In this document: one piece after another, positions 9,505-19,086 of the stretch
Numbering within the stretch: position 1 is the first letter of the stretch
Layout of the letters: each line of letters opens with the position of its first letter
Assembly: GCA_028285545.1 (NCBI GenBank)
Contig: JANQPA010000036.1
Coordinates: 124,001 to 188,000 of the forward strand
Direction: 5' to 3'
DNA length: 64,000 nucleotides
Origin: Saprospiraceae bacterium
GTDB lineage: Bacteria; Bacteroidota; Bacteroidia; Chitinophagales; Saprospiraceae
Program-made: the position numbers and the translations under genes
Notes under the pieces: model-generated
What the model was told of the DNA's origin: nothing
What the model saw: only the letters and a program-made list of their open reading frames with translations
The model's database searches: none

Positions 9505-10920
9505 ATGGAATACATCAGATATTCATATTTCTTGATGTTTGGATTGTTAATATATGTGTTTTCTTGTCAGCAAGGGAATCAGCAAATTGAGCAATTGGAA
9601 TCTGAGAAGACTACAGCCGAAGAGGAGGGAACAGATTTAAATTGGGAAAAGGATGATGTAATATATGAAGTTAACATCCGACAATACACAGAAGAAGGAA
9701 CATTTGATGCTTTTTCTGAACATCTGCCCCGATTAAAAGAAATGGGGATTGATATTCTATGGATCATGCCTATTCATCCTATCAGTGAAACCAAACGCAA
9801 AGGTACCTTGGGAAGTTATTATGCGGCCACAGACTTCAGAGGGATCAACCCGGAATTCGGCACATTGGAAGACTTTAAAGAAATGGTCAATCAAAGTCAT
9901 GCATTAGGAATGCGGGTAATTTTGGATTGGGTACCTGGTCATACAGGATGGGATCATGCCTGGATAGAAGAACACCCTGATTGGTATCTTAAAGGAAAAG
10001 ATGGTGAAATTACAGATCCGCTCAATCCAGACGGAACATCCATGGGGTGGACCGATATTGCTGATTTGGATTATAACAATCAAGCCATGCGGGAAGCTAT
10101 GACCAATGAGATGATCTATTGGATGGAGGAGGCTGATATTGATGGTTTTAGAATGGATGCTGCCTGGGATGTACCTCAGGATTATTGGGAAGAATGTTTA
10201 AGTACTCTAAGAAAAGAAGATCCTACCATCTTTTTGTTGGCAGAAGCAGATCTTTTCCCATTGAGAAAGACCGAAGAATTATTTGATATGACCTATGCTT
10301 GGGCAATGCAGCATTATTTAATTGAAATTGCTCATGGCAAAGAAGAAATCTCAAAGATCGATGAGTGGTATCAGATACAAAAAGATTCTTTTGCTACAGG
10401 TTATAGCATGCAGTTTGTTACCAATCATGATAAAAATTCTTGGGATGGTACGGACCAGGAAATGATGGGAGAAGGAGTAGATGCCATGACTGTGCTCACA
10501 TTTACTCTAGAAGGAATGCCGTTAATTTATAGCGGACAAGAAGCTGGCTTAAACAAGCGGCTGGAGTTTTTTGAAAAAGACCTTATTGATTGGAAAGATT
10601 TTCCTAAACAAGATTTTTATACCACTTTAATTGACCTTAAACACCGCAATTCTGCTCTTTGGAACGGTAAATGGGGCGCCGAAAGAGTTTTAATTGATAC
10701 AGGAGAAGAAGAAGGAATTTATGCATTCTATCGAAAGAAAGCGGATGATGTGGTCATCGTAGTGCTAAATCTTAGTAAACAAACACATGATTTTACCTTA
10801 AAAATGGAAGACCTAACCGGAGAGTATAATAATGTCTTTGCTAATAGTACGGTCACGGTGGAATCGAAACTTACCATGTCAATGGCACCTTGGGATTATT
10901 TGGTATTGTCTAATAAGTGA
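9505..10920 (+). CDS. GH13 alpha-amylase family lipoprotein
   Basis: Product of 471 residues. The N-terminus is a lipoprotein signal ending in VFSC (Cys21). The catalytic (beta/alpha)8 barrel starts near residue 50 (DVIYEVNIRQY). GH13 residues are intact: nucleophile Asp218 in GFRMD, general acid Glu247 in LLAEAD, and His308-Asp309 in FVTNHDKNSWD; the first conserved region reads DWVPGHT (His146). A short all-beta C domain ends the protein. It probably hydrolyses alpha-1,4-glucans at the cell surface; exact specificity cannot be read from sequence. A transporter and second GH13 enzyme lie about 3 kb downstream. Confidence 0.93.
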   Translation: MEYIRYSYFLMFGLLIYVFSCQQGNQQIEQLESEKTTAEEEGTDLNWEKDDVIYEVNIRQYTEEGTFDAFSEHLPRLKEMGIDILWIMPIHPISETKRKGTLGSYYAATDFRGINPEFGTLEDFKEMVNQSHALGMRVILDWVPGHTGWDHAWIEEHPDWYLKGKDGEITDPLNPDGTSMGWTDIADLDYNNQAMREAMTNEMIYWMEEADIDGFRMDAAWDVPQDYWEECLSTLRKEDPTIFLLAEADLFPLRKTEELFDMTYAWAMQHYLIEIAHGKEEISKIDEWYQIQKDSFATGYSMQFVTNHDKNSWDGTDQEMMGEGVDAMTVLTFTLEGMPLIYSGQEAGLNKRLEFFEKDLIDWKDFPKQDFYTTLIDLKHRNSALWNGKWGAERVLIDTGEEEGIYAFYRKKADDVVIVVLNLSKQTHDFTLKMEDLTGEYNNVFANSTVTVESKLTMSMAPWDYLVLSNK

Positions 10921-11144
10921 ATACGTGATTACGGGTTTACGAGTTCATGGATTCACGGGTTCTCGGACTAAAAGGTCGAGAGCGAATTTTTGCAGTCCGT
11001 TCGATTTTTTACACAACCCCACAAAGATGTTAGTCTCTATCAAGAAGCACAATCCTACATAGTGTTTATCAGAAAAAGTTAGATTTGAGTCGAAAGCAAA
11101 GCAAAGTTTTTTACAATTCGATACCTTGAAGAAAACAAAAGCCA

Positions 11145-11915
11145 ATGATAAAATTCTTTCGAAAAATCAGACAAAAACTTCTTTCAGAAAACAGATTCAC
11201 TAAATATTTACTATACGCAATTGGTGAAATTCTGCTGGTTGTTATAGGAATATTAATTGCATTACAGGTGAACAATCTAAATGAGCAACGGAAAGCAAAT
11301 GAGAGAGAACAAAAATATTTGGTAGCCATTAAAAACGAATTAAATAACAATCTCAAGGTAATAGACAGAGAGCAGGGCAGATTGATGAACGCATTGGACG
11401 CGCAAAGAAAAATCATTAAATTAATTGATTCTGGTATAGACACAATAAATGAGAAGGATCTTTCCCATCTATTTGTTCAAGGTTTTGGTTTTGAGATGAA
11501 ATTGATGTACCAAAATGGAGTTTTTGTTGAATTATTAAACTCTGGCGGAATTAAAGATATTTCAAATGATAGCATCAGACACCAAATTGCATCATGGGAA
11601 GGAAAAATGGTCAATGTAAGGAAACAAGAAAAGGAGGTGGAGGATGAGAGACAATTGAACATGGATTATGTATTAAAATCTGGAGACTATGACTTTAGAA
11701 CTGTAATGGATAATGCTGGCCTCTCAAGTAAGTTTAGAGTCGATGTCAGTAAAAAACACAATAGCAATAAACCATTTTTAAAATCTCAGGTGTCTAAAAA
11801 TTTACTCGGCCATTATTTTATAGTTGGAAACGCACTTCATGATACGTATTATCCGGAATTAGAAACAAATATCAAATTGCTTTTAAAATTGGTAGAGGAA
11901 GAATTAAATGACTAA
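11145..11915 (+). CDS. DUF6090 family membrane protein
   Basis: Product of 256 residues. MIKFFRKIRQKLL followed by KYLLYAIGEILLVVIGILIA and LQVNNLNEQ is the characteristic opening of DUF6090 proteins of Bacteroidota: a basic amphipathic N-terminus and one membrane segment (about residues 20-42). The rest is charged, probably helical and extracytoplasmic. Function unknown. These genes often occur in multi-copy clusters, but this one is alone. Confidence 0.82.
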   Translation: MIKFFRKIRQKLLSENRFTKYLLYAIGEILLVVIGILIALQVNNLNEQRKANEREQKYLVAIKNELNNNLKVIDREQGRLMNALDAQRKIIKLIDSGIDTINEKDLSHLFVQGFGFEMKLMYQNGVFVELLNSGGIKDISNDSIRHQIASWEGKMVNVRKQEKEVEDERQLNMDYVLKSGDYDFRTVMDNAGLSSKFRVDVSKKHNSNKPFLKSQVSKNLLGHYFIVGNALHDTYYPELETNIKLLLKLVEEELND

Positions 11916-12101
11916 ATGAAAATAGAAAACAGAGACTAACAATGTGCATTTCGGCTTCTGATCCTTCTCTCAAATGATGTTCGTTCTAATATGTCCAAAT
12001 TGTATGATTAAATGGTGGCTATTACATATAATACGAACAAATCATTCCTATCTCCACTTGTTTTTCCAATGTCATAAAGGTTTCTTACCCGTGACCCGTT
12101 T

Positions 12102-12123
12102 GTGGCGATTTCCAAATCGCCAC
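12102..12123. terminator. Hairpin between convergent genes
   Basis: Perfect 10-bp inverted repeat GTGGCGATTT-CC-AAATCGCCAC lying between the DUF6090 gene (rightward) and the anti-sigma gene (leftward, ends 12143). No long T run follows, so termination is only plausible. Confidence 0.45.
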
Positions 12124-12142
12124 CAGAGACGCCGTGACCCCA

Positions 12143-13168
12143 TTACTGCCCAAACAACTGCTGCTTCAAAGCATCTGCCTCGTCAAAAAACTGATGCTGA
12201 TTATTACCAGTAATACGATTTAATAAACGATCAAAATCAACGAAATTGGTTTGATCTAAGGCGAGATAGGTAAGCAATAGATTCCATTCAGTACGTTCCC
12301 TAAGGCCGTTATCAGAAACACTGAGTCGCATTAGGTTATTATAAGTTTGCTGAGCTTTTTGGAATTGCCCTAATTGGAAATAAGAACCTGCCAGGAATTC
12401 TTGTCCTAGCGGATAAGGATCTTTAAAGCTCCCTGCCAAACTTAAGGCATTTTCATATTCACCATTTGAAAAAGCATCTACTAACTCTTGGAGTTGAGGC
12501 TTATCCTCTGTGTTTTGATCGAGTAGATAACTTTTGTCAAAATTCTGGCTGGCTAATTCAAGATTGTTATTTTGCGTGGCTACCTGTGGTGCATTTTGTA
12601 CTTGTGGTACTAGATTTTGGATGCCTTCAATTTGTGAGGGCACAGTTTCTTGAGGAGAATCTTCCTTTATCTCGTCTTGTGGGATAGGTTCTCCTTTAGT
12701 TTGTGGATCAGTCAATTGAGCCAAAGGTTGTTCCTCTTCCTGATTCAAGTTAGATTCTGGATTGGGTTCTACCCGAGGCCTCGTAGTTTCATTAGTAGGG
12801 GTATTGACAGCTAAGTCGGGTGTGTTTGTATTTAGAGGGTCAATCAACCAAAAGGCGGCAGACAGTATGATCAAGACGCTAGCGGCAGCTGCCAGATAGC
12901 GTATTCTTCTAATTCTGACGACTCTTCCGGATGGTTTATTCTTTTCAGCATATTCCTGGAGCATTTCCTGTTTCCAGGTACCCATATCCACCCTTAGGTC
13001 CTCCTCTAACAAGAGTTCCATGCCATCCCTTTCGAAGCGTTGCAATTCTACTTGAGTAGCCAGTTCGGTGTCCTGAGCAATTTGCTGCTCAAACTCCTGG
13101 CGTTCAGCAGAAGACAAGCTTTGGTTGAGGTATGCTTCAATTTTTTCGTATGTAGGATTTTGCTCCAT
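12143..13168 (-). CDS. Anti-sigma-factor-like membrane protein with TPR region
   Basis: Product of 341 residues. The N-terminal 75 residues (EAYLNQSLSSAERQEFEQQ, ELATQVELQR) match the zinc-free anti-sigma-like domain common in Bacteroidota. A basic patch (RVVRIRRIR) precedes one membrane helix at about residues 91-109. A Pro/Gln/Asn-rich periplasmic linker follows, then TPR-like helices (about 230-341, SYFQLGQFQKAQQTYNNLM). It starts 12 bases downstream of the ECF sigma gene, so the pair is one operon. It probably holds the sigma factor at the membrane until an envelope signal releases it. Confidence 0.85.
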   Translation of the reverse strand: MEQNPTYEKIEAYLNQSLSSAERQEFEQQIAQDTELATQVELQRFERDGMELLLEEDLRVDMGTWKQEMLQEYAEKNKPSGRVVRIRRIRYLAAAASVLIILSAAFWLIDPLNTNTPDLAVNTPTNETTRPRVEPNPESNLNQEEEQPLAQLTDPQTKGEPIPQDEIKEDSPQETVPSQIEGIQNLVPQVQNAPQVATQNNNLELASQNFDKSYLLDQNTEDKPQLQELVDAFSNGEYENALSLAGSFKDPYPLGQEFLAGSYFQLGQFQKAQQTYNNLMRLSVSDNGLRERTEWNLLLTYLALDQTNFVDFDRLLNRITGNNQHQFFDEADALKQQLFGQ

Positions 13169-13179
13169 AGTGATGTGGT

Positions 13180-13788
13180 TTATCTTAAAGCGCTGAGAGA
13201 TTGCAGCAATTGAGGTTGGCTTTTGACATATTCACTCAGCCGTTTACGACAACGGTACGCTTCCTTTTTGGCGCGTATTTCATCTGGTAAATCATTTTTT
13301 ATAAAATCAACCTGTAGTGCAATTTCTTTCATGCTAAAGTTTTGTGCCCATAGATTTAATATCAGTTTGCAGCGATCCCCTAGCTGCATAATCGCTTGAT
13401 TCAGTAAGTTTCTTCGGTCTTTTTCAAAAATCAGGTGTTCGTGACTTTCTTCCTCACTGTCATGAAGCTCTGGATTAAGCTCCGTTTCTTTTCCCTTTTT
13501 TCGTCTTTGAGCAATCCAGTACCATTTTGCAATTCCAATAAAATACGTTTCGAGATTACTCTGACCTTTAAATTTATCTGCTCTGATGTTTCGATCAAAA
13601 ATGATGACAGCTTCCTGGAAGACATCTTCGGCTTCTGCTGTGGAACCACCCAGTTTAATTACTTGCTGGATGACTGTATTCCACAATTTCTCTCTCTTGA
13701 AAAAATTGCTCAGAACCTTTTTTCGTTCTAGTCCGCCCTCTCTGATCATTTCTATGATCAGCTCATCATTCATTGTCTGTTCTGTCAT
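13180..13788 (-). CDS. ECF-type RNA polymerase sigma factor
   Basis: Product of 202 residues with sigma region 2 (STAEAEDVFQEAVIIFDRNI, about residues 50-70) and region 4 (GDRCKLILNLWAQNFSMKEI, about 135-155). Domain order and length are those of ECF sigma-70 factors. It is cotranscribed with the downstream anti-sigma-like gene. It resembles the sigma factor at 37583 in layout (sigma followed by TPR anti-sigma), but no effector gene is attached here. Confidence 0.92.
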   Translation of the reverse strand: MTEQTMNDELIIEMIREGGLERKKVLSNFFKREKLWNTVIQQVIKLGGSTAEAEDVFQEAVIIFDRNIRADKFKGQSNLETYFIGIAKWYWIAQRRKKGKETELNPELHDSEEESHEHLIFEKDRRNLLNQAIMQLGDRCKLILNLWAQNFSMKEIALQVDFIKNDLPDEIRAKKEAYRCRKRLSEYVKSQPQLLQSLSALR

Positions 13789-14034
13789 TTAGTGTAGATT
13801 TGAATATGATAGTACCCAAGCTTTAGGAATGTTTTCTTCAAATTTAGGAAATATCAATGTAATTGGCGTACGATTCTGACTCTCCTTACCTGTCAGAAGC
13901 TTAACCAGTGACATATTTTTTAGGGATTGATGGCTTGATTTTGTAAAAAAAGAGGGAAATAGGGCCTTTTTTTCAAACTTATCATAACATTATTACATTT
14001 TTTCCAAATTTCATTTTTAATTCTGCATTATTTT

Positions 14035-14069
14035 ATTTTACTTTGTGTAAAAGGTACACAAAGTAAAAT
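14035..14069. promoter_or_regulatory. Perfect 14-bp inverted repeat upstream of sugar transporter
   Basis: Arms 14035-14048 (ATTTTACTTTGTGT) and 14056-14069 (ACACAAAGTAAAAT) are perfect complements with a 7-base spacer, 30 bases before the ATG of the transporter. Placement and symmetry suggest an operator for a dimeric regulator or a 5' leader hairpin. The rest of the gap 13789-14098 is AT-rich without other clear structure. Confidence 0.6.
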
Positions 14070-14098
14070 TTGTGACCATAGCCAAATTAATAGTAATT

Positions 14099-15682
14099 AT
14101 GAAACAAACAAATGCGAAAACTGGGTCTGCGCAAGCAGCCCAGTTGCGCCCTAAGCCCAGGCTCTCATTCTGGCAAATCTGGAATATGAGCTTTGGTTTC
14201 TTGGGTATTCAGTTTGGATTTGCCCTGCAAAATGCCAACGTAAGCCGAATTTTTGAGACCCTTGGAGGGGACACCAACAAACTAGCCGTCTATTGGCTAG
14301 CAGCACCATTAACCGGCCTATTAGTTCAACCCATTATTGGATATTTAAGCGATAGAACATGGATCCCAAAATTGGGAAGACGGCGTCCTTTCTTTTTGAT
14401 TGGGGCCATATTAGCATCTATTGCTTTATTTTTTATGCCCAACTCACCTAGTCTTTGGATAGCAGTAGGAACCCTTTGGATAATGGATTCTTCCATCAAC
14501 ATTTCCATGGAGCCTTTCCGGGCCTTTGTAGGGGATAATTTACCCTCTGAACAAAGAACCACTGGTTTTGCTATGCAGAGCTTTTTTATTGGGGTTGGGG
14601 CCGTAGTAGCTTCTGCTTTACCGTATATGTTTACGGAATGGTTCAATGTAAGCAATACTGCTGCCGAAGGTATAATACCGGATTCCGTTAAATGGTCCTT
14701 TTACATTGGAGCAGTTGTATTTTTTGTAGCGGTACTTTGGACCGTACTGTTTTCCAAAGAGTATTCTCCTGAGGAAATGGCCAGTTTTGAAGATAATGCC
14801 CATACCGAGGAATATAAAGTAGCTCTTGAAAGTGATGAAGAATACGCAGCCAATGGAAAACGTCAATTTAACCTTGGAGCAATAATATTGGTAGTAGGAG
14901 CTATTGTTACCTATTGGCTTTTAGGGATCGTTAAAGTAGAAGGAGAGGTAGCTATTTTAGGTATTTCACTCGTGATATTTGGAGCCCTGTTTATGATTTC
15001 AGGATTGTTACAGCAGCGGAAAAAATATGAAAATGGGTTTGTCACCATTATGAATGATTTGCAGACCATGCCGGCTACCATGAAACAGCTTGCGGTTGTC
15101 CAGTTCTTTTCCTGGTTTGCTCTGTTCTCCATGTGGATTTATACCACCGCAGCGGTCACCAGTCATGTTTATGGAACATCTGATACCACCTCGGAATTAT
15201 ATAATGAAGGGGCTAACTGGGTTGGTTTCTGTTTTGCAGTCTATAATGGTGTGGCTGCCTTAGTGGCTTTTCTTTTGCCTGTTTTAGCGAAAAAAACGAG
15301 CCGTAAGATGACCCATGTGATTTGTCTCATATTAGGAGGTATTGGCCTCTTATCCATTTTATTTGTAAAAGATCCGAATATGCTATTGGTTTCAATGGTA
15401 GGGATTGGAGTTGCCTGGGCAAGTATTTTATCAATGCCTTACGCAATATTAACGGGCTCTCTTCCCGCGGATAAAATGGGCTACTATATGGGAGTATTCA
15501 ACTTTTTTATCGTGCTTCCACAAATCGTAGCTGCCTCCATCTTAGGATTTTTGTTGTCTCGGTTTTTTAATGGTGAAGCCGTCTATGCAATGGTATTAGG
15601 AGGAATTTCATTTATTGTTGCCGCTTTATTAACCTTTAGAGTTGAAGATAAAGACGATGTTGCTGTGGCAACTGTGGAATAG
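14099..15682 (+). CDS. MFS sugar transporter, SLC45/maltose type
   Basis: Product of 527 residues with 12 predicted membrane segments. The stretch SFGFLGIQFGFALQNANVSR and the loop GYLSDRTWIPKLGRRRPF (MFS signature between helices 2 and 3) are characteristic of SLC45-like maltose/sucrose proton symporters found with maltodextrin enzymes in Bacteroidota and Caulobacter. The ATG at 14099 is preferred to a GTG at 14072 because the latter lies next to the inverted repeat. The next gene, 20 bases on, is a periplasmic cyclomaltodextrinase-type enzyme, so the transporter probably imports its maltose or short maltodextrin products. Confidence 0.88.
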   Translation: MKQTNAKTGSAQAAQLRPKPRLSFWQIWNMSFGFLGIQFGFALQNANVSRIFETLGGDTNKLAVYWLAAPLTGLLVQPIIGYLSDRTWIPKLGRRRPFFLIGAILASIALFFMPNSPSLWIAVGTLWIMDSSINISMEPFRAFVGDNLPSEQRTTGFAMQSFFIGVGAVVASALPYMFTEWFNVSNTAAEGIIPDSVKWSFYIGAVVFFVAVLWTVLFSKEYSPEEMASFEDNAHTEEYKVALESDEEYAANGKRQFNLGAIILVVGAIVTYWLLGIVKVEGEVAILGISLVIFGALFMISGLLQQRKKYENGFVTIMNDLQTMPATMKQLAVVQFFSWFALFSMWIYTTAAVTSHVYGTSDTTSELYNEGANWVGFCFAVYNGVAALVAFLLPVLAKKTSRKMTHVICLILGGIGLLSILFVKDPNMLLVSMVGIGVAWASILSMPYAILTGSLPADKMGYYMGVFNFFIVLPQIVAASILGFLLSRFFNGEAVYAMVLGGISFIVAALLTFRVEDKDDVAVATVE

Positions 15683-15702
15683 AAACATCAAAAGATAAAA
15701 AA

Positions 15703-17652
15703 ATGCAAATCAAATCATATTTAACGCTATTTTTTATAACAGCGGCCTTTAGCCTATTTGGCCAGGCTTATCCTGATAGTCTTTATAATGATGATCCTGA
15801 ACAAAAATTACCCCTTGGTTTAGTGGAACCTGAATACCATTTTATTGAAGCAAATGGGGGAGAGGTAAAGGAAGAAAGAGTAGAACCTCCTTTTTGGTGG
15901 ATTGGTATGAAAGATCCTATCGTGCAAGTCCTCATCCACGATACCAATATTTCAAATGCCAAGGTCAGTATAGATTATCCAGGTGTACAACTTAAAGATA
16001 TTCATCGGGTCGAAAACCCAAATTACCTATTTATAGATCTGGAAATTCAGTCCTATGCTAAAGCTGGTACTTTTGAGATTACACTTCAAAAGGATGGCGA
16101 ATCAAAAGCCTATGATTATGAATTGAGAAACCGCCGGGAAAACTCCGCCGATCGTCAGGGAGTAGATGCCAGTGATTTTATTTACCTGATTATGCCGGAT
16201 CGCTTTGCCAATGGCGATCCCTCAAATGACAGCTTTGATGATATGCATCAATGGGGGGTAAATAGAGGCAAAACCTTTTTTCGCCACGGCGGTGACTTGA
16301 TTGGGGTCATGGAGAATTTGGATTATTTGCAGAATTTGGGCGTAACGGCACTGTGGCTTAATCCGGTATTGGAAAATGATGAACCCTATGAATCCTATCA
16401 TGGCTACGCTGTAACCGATCATTATGAAATAGACAAGCGATTGGGGACTAATGATCAGTATAAAACGCTGGTCAGCCTATGTCATGAAAGAGGAATCAAG
16501 GTCATTAAAGATGTTATTTATAATCATGTAGGAGACAAACACTGGTTTATCGAAGATCTTCCTGCTACTGATTGGATTCACCAATTTGATGAATTTACTA
16601 AAACAACCTATCGGGCTCCTACCATCATGGATCCCTATGTTGCAGAAGGAGATAGAGAGGTATTTGCAGATGGTTGGTTTGATCGACACATGCCAGATTT
16701 GGATCAAACTCACCCTTTATTGGCAACCTACCTGATTCAGAATAGTATCTGGTGGATAGAATTTGCAGATTTGGATGGCTTCCGTATTGATACTTATGCT
16801 TATTCAGATCAGGCTTTTATGGCTGACCTGGGCAAAAGATTGCAGGAAGAGTATCCGGATTTTTCCTTCTTCGGTGAGACCTGGGTTCATGGCAGTCCTA
16901 TCCAGGCACAGTTTACCCAAAATAATGATCTCAGAGAGGGATATAATTCTTATTTGCCTGGTGTTACGGATTTTCAGATGTACTATGCCATGTTGGATGC
17001 CTTAGGAAAAGAACAGGGCTGGACAGATGGAGCAGCAAAGATTTATTTTACCCTCGCCAAAGATTTTCTATATGAAGATCCTTATCAAAATGTACTTTTC
17101 CTGGATAACCATGACTTACCTCGCTTTTATTCAGTTGTGAATGGAAATATGGATAAATTTAAATCTGGATTATCTATGTTACTTACCATGAGGGGAGTGC
17201 CAATGATTTATTATGGGACAGAGATTTTGTTATCTGGAGTAGGTGGGGCTTTTGGGGAAGCTGGAAGGAAAGATTTTCCTGGAGGCTGGAAGGAAGATCC
17301 AGTATACAAATTCAATCCCTCTTTTCATGAAGCAGAAGAGCAAAAGGCATTTGAACATATCAAAAAACTAGCTCTTTATAGAAAAAATACTCCTGCTTTG
17401 CAGCATGGCCATCTAAGGCAGTATATTCCTGAAAATGGGGTGTATGTTTATTTCAGATATGATGATGAGAAAAAAATAATGGTAATCAATAATACCCATG
17501 CTAATGCCACTACTTTAGATATGAAGCGTTTCAAAAAAGATCTAGAGGATTATAGTAAGGCAAAAAATGTGGTGACTGATGAGACTTTAAGTAGTTTAAC
17601 TTCACTTGAGGTGAATGGTTTTACAACTTTAGTTTTGGAATTGGGAAGGTGA
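15703..17652 (+). CDS. Secreted cyclomaltodextrinase/neopullulanase-type GH13 amylase
   Basis: Product of 649 residues. Signal peptide to about residue 21 (FSLFGQA). An N-terminal beta-sandwich (about 40-145, PPFWWIGMKDP...VQVLIHD) matches the cyclomaltodextrinase N domain. The GH13 barrel begins at FIYLIMPDRFANGDP. Catalytic residues are present: Asp363 in GFRIDTYAYSD, Glu392 in FFGETWVHG, Asp471 in FLDNHDLPRF. A C-terminal beta domain ends it. This is the SusA/neopullulanase layout, acting in the periplasm on cyclodextrins, pullulan or maltodextrins. Operon with the MFS transporter. No SusC/SusD pair is in the window. Confidence 0.93.
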   Translation: MQIKSYLTLFFITAAFSLFGQAYPDSLYNDDPEQKLPLGLVEPEYHFIEANGGEVKEERVEPPFWWIGMKDPIVQVLIHDTNISNAKVSIDYPGVQLKDIHRVENPNYLFIDLEIQSYAKAGTFEITLQKDGESKAYDYELRNRRENSADRQGVDASDFIYLIMPDRFANGDPSNDSFDDMHQWGVNRGKTFFRHGGDLIGVMENLDYLQNLGVTALWLNPVLENDEPYESYHGYAVTDHYEIDKRLGTNDQYKTLVSLCHERGIKVIKDVIYNHVGDKHWFIEDLPATDWIHQFDEFTKTTYRAPTIMDPYVAEGDREVFADGWFDRHMPDLDQTHPLLATYLIQNSIWWIEFADLDGFRIDTYAYSDQAFMADLGKRLQEEYPDFSFFGETWVHGSPIQAQFTQNNDLREGYNSYLPGVTDFQMYYAMLDALGKEQGWTDGAAKIYFTLAKDFLYEDPYQNVLFLDNHDLPRFYSVVNGNMDKFKSGLSMLLTMRGVPMIYYGTEILLSGVGGAFGEAGRKDFPGGWKEDPVYKFNPSFHEAEEQKAFEHIKKLALYRKNTPALQHGHLRQYIPENGVYVYFRYDDEKKIMVINNTHANATTLDMKRFKKDLEDYSKAKNVVTDETLSSLTSLEVNGFTTLVLELGR

Positions 17653-18299
17653 TATAGTAGTCTGGTGGTCTGGTTGAATAGTGGTTTATTAGTTGTTGGA
17701 TGACATAGCGTTCTATACAAAAAGTGACATTAAGTTATGGACACTATGTATATATAAAGCTCCATGGGTGTCGCAGCTACGCCGCTGGATTAGTTATTGA
17801 CTAAAAACCTTGGGTTGCCACCCAAGGTTGATTGTTATCGCCGCCATGCGGCTTAATATCTGCAAAATAAAACCGCGTAGCGGTGTCAAGCATAAGCCTT
17901 GGGTGCTAACCCAAGGCTTGAAAATAGGCAAACATGAGCGGCGTAGCTGCGACACAAAGACCTACTTTTAAGGCCAATAAGCTATTATATAAATTTGAAA
18001 AAGTGTGCATAACTTTATGTTATGCTTATGTTTAAAACTCTATGTCATCCAACATAGACTAGTGTTTTAAAATGATCTATGTTAGGTAGGTTTGCATTTA
18101 ACAAAGATCATTTCAATTATTAATTCTCTTTTTGTAAAACAGTATTTCCCATAACTCCATTTCCGACATTTTTATATATCTCTCTGCTTTTATTATATCT
18201 CCTTAATAGAATTATTTAAGCAATTTTACATAAATATTCATAGAGTTTTTACTAAGGAAATTATTCCAAAAATTGATTTAAAAATCCGAACTTATTCAA
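17653..18299. other. Gene-free 647-bp stretch with palindromic element
   Basis: No convincing coding frame on either strand. It contains the nested inverted-repeat element at 17768-17955 and otherwise AT-rich unique sequence. The promoter of the nitroreductase gene should lie at its right end, but I see no exact consensus. Confidence 0.7.
17768..17955. repeat. 188-bp nested palindromic element (MITE/REP-like)
   Basis: Terminal 19-bp perfect inverted repeats (17768-17786 GTGTCGCAGCTACGCCGCT; 17937-17955) enclose four hairpins in a symmetric order: long 17806-17829 (AACCTTGGGT stem), short 17840-17852 (GCCGC-CAT-GCGGC), short 17872-17884 (ACCGC-GTA-GCGGT), long 17895-17918 (AGCCTTGGGT stem). 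The two long stems share CCTTGGGT. No coding frame. It has the form of a non-autonomous mobile element or structured RNA. Confidence 0.75.
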
Positions 18300-18896
18300 A
18301 TGGACAGTCTTGAAACTATCAAAGAAAACATAAAGGAACCACAAACAAACTATGACATTCATTCTTTAATCCAAAAAAGATGGAGTCCTCGTTCCTTTTC
18401 GGATAAAACAATAAGTGAGGAACAATTATTCGAACTATTTGAAGCCGCAAGATGGGCTGCCAGTGCTAATAATGAACAGCCCTGGCAGTATGTTTATGCT
18501 TTTAAAAATAGCACTGGCTTTGGTCAATTGTGGGATTGTTTACTGCCAGGAAATCGACCATGGGCTAAATCTGCAGCCGTTCTTATGGTTGCCATCCAAC
18601 GAAAGACTTTTAAAAAGAACGGGAAATTGAATCCTTGGGCTTCTCATGACCTGGGCATGGCCAATGCTCAACTACTATTGCAGGCTGCCCACCGAGATAT
18701 TTACGGCCACATGATGGCTGGTTTTGACAAAGAAAAAGTAAATGCATTATTGTCTCTTGAGAAGGATTCCGCGCCAGTTTGTATAATGGCACTTGGATAT
18801 CTTGGCAGTGCTGATAGGCTTGTTGAACCCTACAAAACAAGAGAGCTAAGTCCTCGAAATCGTCTATCTATTCAGGAATTCACCACTGTTTTATAA
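18300..18896 (+). CDS. Nitroreductase family oxidoreductase
   Basis: Product of 198 residues with the nitroreductase N-terminal FMN motif (RWSPRSFSDKTISEEQ) and EAARWAASANNEQPWQYV. FMN-dependent, NAD(P)H-using, cytoplasmic and probably dimeric. Length is standard for the family. It precedes an AraC regulator and a pirin gene in the same orientation, suggesting a redox or xenobiotic response unit; the substrate cannot be inferred. Confidence 0.9.
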   Translation: MDSLETIKENIKEPQTNYDIHSLIQKRWSPRSFSDKTISEEQLFELFEAARWAASANNEQPWQYVYAFKNSTGFGQLWDCLLPGNRPWAKSAAVLMVAIQRKTFKKNGKLNPWASHDLGMANAQLLLQAAHRDIYGHMMAGFDKEKVNALLSLEKDSAPVCIMALGYLGSADRLVEPYKTRELSPRNRLSIQEFTTVL

Positions 18897-19086
18897 AAAA
18901 GTAAGAATTTTGGTACATGGTAAAAATCCTGAAATTTTAGCTTATTAAAAATTGAGATTGAAATGGTGCTATTTTGAACATTCCTTGTCTGTTTGTATTT
19001 TAATATAAAATCAAAAAAAGATCAAAGGAAAAGATTCATATAAAATCGAGCGGCGCCAACCTAGTAATGATTTCTTTTTAGAGAAT

